From positions 1 through 11,544 of the forward strand of contig JABDMN010000095.1 in the NCBI GenBank assembly GCA_013001485.1: a stretch of DNA of 11,544 bases, in the 5' to 3' direction. This document shows, piece by piece, positions 1-5,505 of this stretch (position 1 is the first letter of the stretch; every line of letters begins with the position of its first letter). The position numbers and the translations under genes were made by a program. This stretch comes from Acidimicrobiia bacterium. GTDB taxonomy: Bacteria; Actinomycetota; Acidimicrobiia; Spongiisociales; UBA5794. A model generated the notes under the pieces. The model was not told where the DNA came from. It saw nothing but the letters and a program-made list of their open reading frames with translations, and did not search any database.

Positions 1-507
1 CTGTCGTTCCTTCTGCTCAAGCCGGTGCCGAGGTGGGTGGTCGTTGCAGCGAAGATGGTTGCCGCCTGGCTTGCCGCGTTTGCCATCTCCGCCACATCCG
101 GAGGGCTGCTGGCAATTGCCTACGCCCTGGCAGCCGACGATTGGACCACGCTCGTGCCAACGATCGTCGGGCTGGCCATCTCCACAGCCGCCTACGTTGC
201 CGTCTTCGTCCCGCTTGGCTATCTAGTGCGACGTGCCGTCATCATCGGTCTCGTCTACGTCTTCATCTGGGAGTCGATCGCCGGCGGACTCGAAGGTCTG
301 GCACCAACGTCGCTGTGGCGGATCGGCTTTTCGGGCTTTGCCGGGATGGTGCGAACCCGAATCCTCATCGACGTCGAGGGCTACGGCCTCGGGTCTGTGT
401 CACCGGGGCTTGGCGGCGCCATCGTCAAGGTCGCGATCCTCCTGATTCTCGGGGTGGTCATTGCTTCCCAACTGTTGTCACGTCGCGACGTGACCGGGGA
501 GACCTGA
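1..507 (+). CDS. ABC-2 type transporter permease, 3' part (5' truncated by window edge)
   Basis: The frame is open from base 1 to a TGA at 505-507, giving 168 residues without the natural start. A GTG at 25 lies inside the same frame, but the preceding codons (LSFLLLKPVPRW) read like the conserved loop of ABC-2 permeases, so it is probably not the start. The protein is almost entirely hydrophobic, with about four membrane spans at roughly residues 15-42, 48-75, 77-97 and 142-160, and a short charged C-terminal tail. It would be the membrane subunit of an ABC exporter whose ATPase is probably encoded upstream, outside the window; the substrate cannot be read. It lies 19 bp upstream of murJ on the same strand. 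Family assignment rests on hydropathy and the RPVPRW-like loop, so the broad call is fairly safe and the exact family less so. Confidence 0.72.
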   Translation: MSFLLLKPVPRWVVVAAKMVAAWLAAFAISATSGGLLAIAYALAADDWTTLVPTIVGLAISTAAYVAVFVPLGYLVRRAVIIGLVYVFIWESIAGGLEGLAPTSLWRIGFSGFAGMVRTRILIDVEGYGLGSVSPGLGGAIVKVAILLILGVVIASQLLSRRDVTGET

Positions 508-517
508 CAACCCCGGG

Positions 518-523
518 TAGCGT
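518..523 (+). promoter_or_regulatory. -10-like hexamer TAGCGT before murJ
   Basis: TAGCGT fits the actinobacterial -10 consensus TANNNT. It lies 3 nt before the first GTG (527) and 6 nt before the second GTG (530). The 6-nt spacing matches other genes in this window and would suit a leaderless transcript starting at 530. No convincing -35 element is seen. Confidence 0.35.
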
Positions 524-526
524 GCC

Positions 527-2095
527 GTGGTGGACGAGACCACCCTCCGGCGCCGAATCGGTGTCTCCGCCCTCATCGTGTCGGGTGGCGTGCTGCTGTC
601 ACGCATCCTCGGCGTGTTCCGCGAGAGCTTCTTCGCCGGCATGCTCGGAGCCGACGGCGTCACCGACCAATACGTGGCCGCCTTCCGCATTCCGGACTTC
701 CTCAACTACCTGCTGGCCGGCGGCTTCCTCGCGATCACCTTCATCCCGATCTTCGCTCGCTATCTCGCCGACGACGATGAGGAGGGCGGCTGGACAGCCT
801 TCAATGCGATCCTCTGGCCGCTGACCGCGGCCATGGTCGTGTTCGTCGGCATCGGCATGGCGATCGCACCAGCGCTCGTCGAGTGGCTCTACCCCGATTT
901 CACGCCCGACCAGCTCGCCGAGACCGTGCTGTACATAAGGATCGTGCTGCCGGCTCAAGTGTTCTTCGTGGCCGGAGCGTTATTCACTGCGGTTCAGTAT
1001 TCGAAGGGCCAGTTCGTGATCCCGACGTTGGCGCCCATCATCTACAACCTCGGCATCATCGGCGGAGGCGTAATCCACGCCGTCATCTGGGAACCAAGTC
1101 CGGTGGGGTTCGTCTGGGGTGTGCTGGTTGGGGCAGCCATTGGCAACTTCGGTGTCCAGTGGCTGGGCGCCAAGCGGGCAGGCATGCGAATGACTCGACC
1201 CGAGACGCTGAGCCATCCGGTGATGCGCGAGTACTTCGCCATCGCAATCCCGCTGATGATCGGCCAATCGATCGTCGTTCTCGACGAAACGTTCATGTCG
1301 GTGTTTGGCGACCGGGTAGGTGACGGTGCCCAGACGCATCTGCAGTACGCCCGTCGCACGATGTTCGTCCCGATAGGCGTGATCGCCCAGGCCGCAGGCG
1401 TCGCCGCATATCCAGCACTGGCACGCCTCTTCGCTGCCGGCAAGAAGCAGGCGATGGCTGACACGGTCGACAAGACCGTGGGCTACGTGCTGGCGTTGTC
1501 GATGGCGGCCGCCGCCTTGCTCACCGCGCTGTCGATCCCGGTGATCCAGGTGCTGTTCGAGCGGGTCCGCTTCACGGCCGACGACACGATCGAAACGGCA
1601 TCGGCGCTGTTCTTCTACGCACTGGCCATCCCGATCTGGGGTGTCCTCCAGATCGTGACCAGAGCGTTCTATGCGAGACGACAGATGTGGACTCCTGTTG
1701 TAGTTGGGACCGCCGCCACCGTGGTGGCCATTCCCATCTACTTCGCTCTCGAGGCACGCCTCGGGTTGCGTGGGGTGGCGTTGGCATCCGTCGCCGTGCT
1801 GGGCCTCTACACCGTGGTGCTGGCCTGGCTGTGGTACTCGACCGTCGGGCTGGAACGTCTCGCCAAACTCGGCAGGGTCGCCTTCCGCTCGTTCCCTCTT
1901 GCCGTGGTGGCAGGGTTCGCCGCATGGGGAGGCGCCTGGCTGGTCGGCCAGGTCATCGACCCGACAGGGTTCGCCGGTGCAGTGAGCGCTGTGCTGGCAG
2001 GAACCGCAGCATTCGCCGCCGTAGCCATAGCCGGCGCCCTAGCCGGCTACACCTTGGTAGCCCCTCGTCCAGCCGAGCTAGGGACTAGGGAATAA
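527..2095 (+). CDS. murJ: Murein biosynthesis integral membrane protein MurJ (lipid II flippase, MviN family)
   Basis: The 522-residue protein has the usual MurJ length and about 14 membrane spans. The N-terminal region carries the MviN/MurJ signature: an SRILGVFRES segment followed by a TDQYVAAFRIPDFLNYLLAGG stretch similar to the family's TDxFxxAFRIPNxLRxLxAEG. MurJ flips lipid II across the cytoplasmic membrane for peptidoglycan synthesis. It is the short form, without the C-terminal pseudokinase and extracellular domains of mycobacterial MurJ. GTG codons at 527 and 530 are both possible starts; no good ribosome binding site is seen and TAGCGT spacing favours 530. The last five sense codons (from CTA at 2078) and the TAA stop lie in the start of the heptad repeat zone, so the LGTRE tail is probably repeat-derived. 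TAA is used by no other gene with a visible stop here. Confidence 0.93.
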   Translation: MVDETTLRRRIGVSALIVSGGVLLSRILGVFRESFFAGMLGADGVTDQYVAAFRIPDFLNYLLAGGFLAITFIPIFARYLADDDEEGGWTAFNAILWPLTAAMVVFVGIGMAIAPALVEWLYPDFTPDQLAETVLYIRIVLPAQVFFVAGALFTAVQYSKGQFVIPTLAPIIYNLGIIGGGVIHAVIWEPSPVGFVWGVLVGAAIGNFGVQWLGAKRAGMRMTRPETLSHPVMREYFAIAIPLMIGQSIVVLDETFMSVFGDRVGDGAQTHLQYARRTMFVPIGVIAQAAGVAAYPALARLFAAGKKQAMADTVDKTVGYVLALSMAAAALLTALSIPVIQVLFERVRFTADDTIETASALFFYALAIPIWGVLQIVTRAFYARRQMWTPVVVGTAATVVAIPIYFALEARLGLRGVALASVAVLGLYTVVLAWLWYSTVGLERLAKLGRVAFRSFPLAVVAGFAAWGGAWLVGQVIDPTGFAGAVSAVLAGTAAFAAVAIAGALAGYTLVAPRPAELGTRE

Positions 2096-2178
2096 GGATT
2101 GGCTACCGGCCACCAGCTACCAGCCACCAGCTAGGGACTAGGGACTAGGGACTAGGGACTAGGAACTAGGGACTAACT
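2077..2178. repeat. Heptanucleotide tandem repeat array (ACTAGGG / GCYACCR families)
   Basis: Two 7-bp units (GCTAGGG, ACTAGGG) start at 2077. After a break of phase, eleven 7-bp units run in unbroken register from 2102 to 2178. The first four (2102-2129) follow GCYACCR and form two near-identical 14-mers. The next six (2130-2171) follow ACTAGGG with small variations (GCTAGGG first, one ACTAGGA). The last (ACTAACT) is degenerate. The array fills the 77-bp gap between convergent murJ and sodN and runs into both coding ends. CTAG occurs in eight units. The arrangement resembles the short tandemly repeated heptamers (STRR) of filamentous cyanobacteria in form, not in proven origin. A second array with the same unit lies at 11355-11389. 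Confidence 0.92.
2134..2157 (+). other. Predicted G-quadruplex motif, four GGG runs with ACTA loops
   Basis: Inside the heptad array, GGG runs at 2134-2136, 2141-2143, 2148-2150 and 2155-2157 are each separated by ACTA. This meets the standard G3N1-7 pattern exactly and resembles a telomere-type repeat. A further GGG at 2169-2171 could substitute for one run. On the + strand it would appear in the 3' untranslated part of the murJ transcript. The pattern is seen directly; folding is inferred. Confidence 0.6.
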
Positions 2179-2610
2179 CTTCGACTCGTGGAAGATCGCT
2201 GCGATCTCGTCGACGGCGTCGCGCAAGGCCTTCGCCTTCTCGGCGGAGATCTCCTGCATGTTCTGGGTGGCGAGATGGCCGGCGTTGAAGAACTTGTCGT
2301 GGAGGTCGGGCCAACGCTCGACGTGAGCCGGCTTGAAGTACTGAGTCCACAGCACGTCGAGCAGCTCGTACTTCACCTTCTTGGCGTGCTCTTCTTTGTT
2401 CTCGACCCGCCGCGTTACCGATTGGTGGAATGCGACCTTCTCAGCGCTCGAGGCGTCGGCGCCCGGAGCATCGAGCTCGAGAAGCTGCGTGACCATCTTC
2501 TCGACGGTCTCGGCGGCGTTCTGGGCAAAGACCGGGTCGTAGATGCCGCAGGGGACGTGGCAGTGGGCGTGGACCGTGCGGCGGGGCTTCATGAGGTGAC
2601 GAAGACGCAT
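2173..2610 (-). CDS. sodN: Superoxide dismutase, nickel-type (NiSOD)
   Basis: The 145-residue product contains the NiSOD nickel hook HCHVPCGIYDP at residues 16-26. In this family cleavage before the His exposes a new N-terminus (here A15|H16), and the amino group, His1, Cys2 and Cys6 of the mature chain bind nickel and dismutate superoxide to O2 and H2O2. The 15-residue propeptide is removed by a dedicated protease, encoded divergently at 2691. The rest matches the four-helix body, including a VLWTQYFKP segment near residue 88 like the Streptomyces VLWSDYFKP. The mature chain, about 130 residues, is some 13 longer than the Streptomyces enzyme. ATG at 2610 is chosen because AAGGAAGG (2615-2622, minus strand) lies just upstream; the internal ATG at 2592 has no such site. 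The TAG stop shares its outer base with the heptad array. Confidence 0.96.
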   Translation of the reverse strand: MRLRHLMKPRRTVHAHCHVPCGIYDPVFAQNAAETVEKMVTQLLELDAPGADASSAEKVAFHQSVTRRVENKEEHAKKVKYELLDVLWTQYFKPAHVERWPDLHDKFFNAGHLATQNMQEISAEKAKALRDAVDEIAAIFHESKS

Positions 2611-2614
2611 GACA

Positions 2615-2622
2615 CCTTCCTT
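2615..2622 (-). promoter_or_regulatory. Ribosome binding site of sodN
   Basis: On the minus strand AAGGAAGG lies 4 nt before the ATG at 2610, with the AAGGA core 7 nt away. It is one of the few strong Shine-Dalgarno sequences in the window and fixes the sodN start. Confidence 0.75.
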
Positions 2623-2644
2623 GTCGGGGATTGTTCGTTCGTCA

Positions 2645-2669
2645 CCCTACCCAGCGGTCGTTGGTAGGG
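2645..2669. promoter_or_regulatory. Inverted repeat between sodN and sodX, candidate operator
   Basis: Perfect 7-bp arms CCCTACC (2645-2651) and GGTAGGG (2663-2669) are separated by 11 bp in the 80-bp divergent intergenic region. The left arm overlaps a possible minus-strand -10 for sodN (TAGGGT, 2644-2649); the right arm ends 9 bp before the sodX -10-like hexamer. Such a position suits a regulator acting on both genes. Streptomyces controls superoxide dismutase genes through the nickel-responsive Fur-family regulator Nur, but a match to a Nur box is not claimed. An RNA hairpin is an alternative. Confidence 0.45.
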
Positions 2670-2678
2670 AACGGGCCG

Positions 2679-2684
2679 TAACCT
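2679..2684 (+). promoter_or_regulatory. -10-like hexamer TAACCT before sodX
   Basis: TAACCT fits TANNNT and ends 6 nt before the ATG at 2691, the spacing expected for a leaderless transcript. No Shine-Dalgarno sequence precedes this ATG, which agrees with that reading. Confidence 0.45.
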
Positions 2685-2690
2685 GATGCC

Positions 2691-3158
2691 ATGCGACTCC
2701 CCCGACTCGGTGCCGTCCTGGGTGCCGCGATCGTCGTCGGCGGTCTGGCGAGACAGCGCATCGCACGGTTCGAGGTGGCCGAAGCGTCGATGGCGCCGAC
2801 GCTCGAGCCAGGAGACTGGATCGTGGCGACCCGGATGCGACGCCCGCACCGTGGCGACGTCGTGGTCTACCCGCTGGGTGACATCGACCTCGTGAAAAGA
2901 GTCATCGGGCTGCCTGGGCAGGTGATCTCGATAGCGGGTGGCCAGGTACACATCGATGGCGAGACACTCGCCGAGCCGTGGGCCGATGGTCCGACATTCC
3001 CGGATGGTGAGTGGTCGTTGGCCGGCGACGAGGTCTTCTGCCTTGGCGACGGCCGGGGTCGCTCCTCCGGGGACAGCCGTCACGTAGGGCCCGTCGTCGT
3101 GGGCCTGATCCGGTGGCGCGTGCGCGCCGTCTACTGGCCACGCCTTCGTCTCCTGTAG
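2691..3158 (+). CDS. sodX: Nickel-type superoxide dismutase maturation protease (S26 family)
   Basis: The 155-residue protein is a small signal peptidase I (S26) homologue. One hydrophobic segment (about residues 6-20) is followed by the catalytic serine in EASMAPTLEPGDW (Ser33) and the general-base lysine in VKRVIGLPGQ (Lys69). The C-terminal box runs GDGRGRSSGDSRHVGPV, matching the S26 GDNxxxSxDSRxxGxV motif. In actinobacteria and cyanobacteria such proteins, encoded next to sodN, remove the NiSOD propeptide so that the nickel hook can form. The divergent position 80 bp from sodN strongly supports this role over general secretion. It is much shorter than housekeeping LepB. ATG at 2691 is supported by the TAACCT hexamer 6 nt upstream. 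The nearby ATG at 2685 is in frame but adds only two residues. Confidence 0.92.
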   Translation: MRLPRLGAVLGAAIVVGGLARQRIARFEVAEASMAPTLEPGDWIVATRMRRPHRGDVVVYPLGDIDLVKRVIGLPGQVISIAGGQVHIDGETLAEPWADGPTFPDGEWSLAGDEVFCLGDGRGRSSGDSRHVGPVVVGLIRWRVRAVYWPRLRLL

Positions 3159-3236
3159 ACGCAATTCCTTCTCAAGTGCCCCGAACGGCTTCCCGATACT
3201 GGAAAGACCTACTACCCGAGACCGCAGGGGACACGG

Positions 3237-4163
3237 ATGACAGATCGATATCGCCTGGTCACACGAAGTGACTTCGACGGCCTCGTGTGCGCAGTGCTCT
3301 TTCGCGACATGGACATGATCGACGACATCCTGTTCGTCCACCCCAAGGACATGCAGGACGGCCTCATCGAGATCACCGATCGGGACATCACCACGAACCT
3401 GCCATACGTCGAGGGCGTGCACCTCGCCTTCGACCATCACTTCTCCGAGACCCTCCGCAACGAGGTGATCGCCGACAACCACATCATCGACGCCGGAGCC
3501 AAGTCGGCTGCCCGGGTGGTGTGGGACCACTACGGAGGGGCCGAACGGTTCCCCGAGCGGTGGCTCGGCATGATGGAGGCAGTCGATCAAGCGGATTCCG
3601 CCGATTACAGCCTCGAGGACATCATGCACCCCGAAGGTTGGACGCTCCTCAATTTCCTGATGGACCCCCGCACCGGTCTTGGTCGGTTCCGTGAGTTCCG
3701 CATCTCCAACTACCAGCTGATGATGGAGCTCATCGAGTACTGCAAGGACCACGACATCGACGAAATCCTCCAGTTGGCGGACGTCAGAGACCGTGTGGAG
3801 CTGTACTTCGAGCAGCAGCCGCTCTTCAAAGAGCAGCTCAAGCGCCTCGCCCGGGTCCACGACAATGTGGTCGTGCTGGACCTGCGCGACGTAGAGACGA
3901 TCCATGCCGGGAATCGCTTCATGATCTACGCCATGTTCCCCGACACCAACGTGTCGATCCATGTGATCTGGGGCAAGGGCAAGCAGAACACCGTGTTCGC
4001 CGTCGGCAAGTCGATCCTCAACCGATCGTCGGAGACCAACATCGGGCGCCTCTTGCTGCAGTACCACGGCGGTGGTCACGCCAATGCCGGCACCTGTCAG
4101 GTCGACCACCAGCACGCCGACGCCGTCGAAGGCGAACTGATCGCCGCTCTGGCCAGCGACTGA
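3237..4163 (+). CDS. DHH/DHHA1 family phosphoesterase (exopolyphosphatase-like)
   Basis: The 308-residue protein has the DHH superfamily motifs in order: SDFDG (Asp12, Asp14), HPKDMQDG (His35, Asp38), the DHH triad FDHH (66-68), and a DQAD segment (Asp117, Asp120). These acidic and histidine residues bind two divalent metals. A C-terminal DHHA1 part ends with YHGGGHANAG (GGGH at 278-281), which binds substrate. Known members hydrolyse polyphosphate, oligonucleotides or cyclic dinucleotides; close full-length relatives are commonly labelled exopolyphosphatase, but the true substrate cannot be read from sequence. The protein is cytosolic. It starts 78 bp after sodX and 23 bp before the methyltransferase. 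An AGGGG at 3226-3230 gives a modest ribosome binding site for the ATG at 3237. Confidence 0.85.
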   Translation: MTDRYRLVTRSDFDGLVCAVLFRDMDMIDDILFVHPKDMQDGLIEITDRDITTNLPYVEGVHLAFDHHFSETLRNEVIADNHIIDAGAKSAARVVWDHYGGAERFPERWLGMMEAVDQADSADYSLEDIMHPEGWTLLNFLMDPRTGLGRFREFRISNYQLMMELIEYCKDHDIDEILQLADVRDRVELYFEQQPLFKEQLKRLARVHDNVVVLDLRDVETIHAGNRFMIYAMFPDTNVSIHVIWGKGKQNTVFAVGKSILNRSSETNIGRLLLQYHGGGHANAGTCQVDHQHADAVEGELIAALASD

Positions 4164-4174
4164 CCACCCGGCTC

Positions 4175-4180
4175 TAGTCT
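4175..4180 (+). promoter_or_regulatory. -10-like hexamer TAGTCT before the methyltransferase gene
   Basis: TAGTCT (TANNNT) ends 6 nt before the ATG at 4187, within the 23-bp gap after the DHH gene. No Shine-Dalgarno sequence is seen. A leaderless transcript independent of the DHH gene is likely. Confidence 0.42.
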
Positions 4181-4186
4181 CGGCGC

Positions 4187-4798
4187 ATGGCCGACCGAGG
4201 TTCAGAAGCATCGTGGGATGAGCGATACACCGAACGCGAAGCGTTGTGGGGTGACGGACCCAACCGGTTCCTCATCGAGTACCTGAGCGACCTCCCGCAC
4301 GGCACGGCCCTCGACCTGGCCTCTGGCCAAGGCCGCAACGCCATCTGGCTGGCCGAACAGGGCCATTCCGTCACAGGCGTCGAGTTGTCTGGCGTCGCCA
4401 CCGAGCAGGCACGAGCCATGGCTGCAGGCCGAGGAGTCGAGGCCGAGTTCATCCATCACGACATCTTCACCTGGGAACCCGATGACCGTCGCTTCGATCT
4501 CGTCGTCCTCGCCTACGTCCACTTCCCGGAGCCCATGAGGACCGCAGCGCATGCCCTGGCGGTGCGGTGCCTGTCTCCGGGCGGGAAGGTGTTCGTCGTG
4601 GCCCATCACCGCGACAACCTCACCGAAGGGGTCGGCGGGCCACCGATGGCCGAAGTGCTGTTCACCGAAGACGAGCTGCGCGGAGACTTCTCCGACCTGG
4701 ATATCGGGCTTCTCGAGCGAGTCTTGCGTCCGGTTGATCTGGAAGACGGGACGACCGCACATGCGATCGACGTGGTCCTGATGGCGAGCTCCGGCTAG
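4187..4798 (+). CDS. Class I SAM-dependent methyltransferase
   Basis: The 203-residue protein begins with SWDERYTEREALWGDGPNRF, the opening of a widespread methyltransferase group related to TehB and thiopurine methyltransferase-like proteins. The SAM-binding motif I is ALDLASGQGRNAIWLAEQG (41-59), followed by an acidic residue at the end of strand 2 (GVEL, Glu66), HDIF (91-94) and FDLVVLAYVHF (103-113). A PGGKVFVV strand (131-138) completes the Rossmann fold. The protein is cytosolic and the methyl acceptor is unknown. Its stop overlaps the stop of the convergent alkD-like gene. Use of the TehB name would be over-precise. Confidence 0.88.
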   Translation: MADRGSEASWDERYTEREALWGDGPNRFLIEYLSDLPHGTALDLASGQGRNAIWLAEQGHSVTGVELSGVATEQARAMAAGRGVEAEFIHHDIFTWEPDDRRFDLVVLAYVHFPEPMRTAAHALAVRCLSPGGKVFVVAHHRDNLTEGVGGPPMAEVLFTEDELRGDFSDLDIGLLERVLRPVDLEDGTTAHAIDVVLMASSG

Positions 4799-5466
4799 CG
4801 GTGTTTCGTCGCTTCGCGAAGTGACAGCCCGGAGAGTTGGTCGCCGTTGCGGTCGCAGTAGTCGTAGACGGCATCACCGTCGGTCTTGGCATATTCGCGA
4901 AGCGCCCATCCAATCGCCTTGCGGATGAAGAACTCCTTCTCGTAGGCCCGTCGGAGGCAGAAGTCGAACAGCATCGCTGCGTCCGTTTGGTCGCGGTGAC
5001 GTAGCTGCGACAGGATCGCCGTTCGACGCAGCCACATGTCGGGACCGTCGACCCACCGTCGCATCGTCACCGTTGTCTTGGCACGGTGACGCAGCAGCAC
5101 CGACCCGACGGCATCGGAAGCGAGTCCATCGACGAGGTCCCACCACGCGCCCTCCACGATCATCTTCTTATAGAGCGGCATCGACCCCGGTGTCACGTAC
5201 TCCTGAAAGCGGGTGGCGATGCTGATGGCGCAGTACTTCTCCTCACGATGTGGCAACTCCCAGAGTGAGGCCACGACATCCCGGTATTCGGAGCGGCTCG
5301 CAACGGGATGGGCCATCAACGCGGCTTTGACGATGCGCCTGCGCTGTGGTGTCTGCACCCCGTAAAAGGGCATGTCGGTCTTCAGGTAGGCAGCCATCGG
5401 CCCGGCCTTGCTGGCATCGGCGGCGGCAGTGAGGCCCTGACGAATCTCATTGACCGCGGGGTGCAT
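4795..5466 (-). CDS. DNA alkylation repair protein, AlkD-type HEAT-repeat DNA glycosylase
   Basis: The 223-residue protein is all-helical and matches the AlkD family in length and motifs. AlkD removes cationic alkylated bases such as N3-methyladenine and N7-methylguanine. The residues described for Bacillus cereus AlkD (Trp109, Asp113, Arg148, Trp187) all appear at the same numbers here: Trp109 and Asp113 in AWWDLVD, Arg148 in WLRRTAI, Trp187 in AIGWALREYAK. This agreement also supports the ATG at 5466 as start; the frame stays open far upstream on this strand, but that part is antisense to the DUF3048 gene. A TAACGT hexamer lies 7 nt before the ATG. The TAG stop shares a CTAG with the methyltransferase stop. 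Catalytic residues are intact, so activity is expected. Confidence 0.93.
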   Translation of the reverse strand: MHPAVNEIRQGLTAAADASKAGPMAAYLKTDMPFYGVQTPQRRRIVKAALMAHPVASRSEYRDVVASLWELPHREEKYCAISIATRFQEYVTPGSMPLYKKMIVEGAWWDLVDGLASDAVGSVLLRHRAKTTVTMRRWVDGPDMWLRRTAILSQLRHRDQTDAAMLFDFCLRRAYEKEFFIRKAIGWALREYAKTDGDAVYDYCDRNGDQLSGLSLREATKHR

Positions 5467-5473
5467 GACGAGC

Positions 5474-5479
5474 ACGTTA
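5474..5479 (-). promoter_or_regulatory. -10-like hexamer TAACGT before the alkD-like gene
   Basis: On the minus strand TAACGT (TANNNT) ends 7 nt before the ATG at 5466. It sits within the 39-bp gap to the divergent DUF3048 gene, 12 bp from that gene's own -10-like hexamer. Confidence 0.4.
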
Positions 5480-5491
5480 CCGAAGCGTCGG

Positions 5492-5497
5492 TACACT
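5492..5497 (+). promoter_or_regulatory. -10-like hexamer TACACT before the DUF3048 gene
   Basis: TACACT (TANNNT) ends 8 nt before the GTG at 5506. Together with the lipoprotein signal right after that GTG, it supports the start against the longer frame opening at 5308. Confidence 0.38.
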
Positions 5498-5505
5498 CCC
5501 TCGCC

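Noticed and set aside
504..509. CTGACA as a -35 box for murJ
   Set aside because: It is only 8 bp from the TAGCGT hexamer, far short of the usual 16-18 bp, so it was not paired with it.
2077..2178. CRISPR array
   Set aside because: Units are 7 bp with no spacers, and no cas gene is present.
2589..4211. 540-codon open frame on the minus strand opposite sodX and the DHH gene
   Set aside because: It is antisense to two genes with clear family motifs, has no recognisable domain, and is the kind of long shadow frame GC-rich codon bias produces.
5308..5505. Longer start for the DUF3048 protein
   Set aside because: The extra 66 codons lie over alkD and would bury the lipoprotein signal that begins right at GTG 5506.
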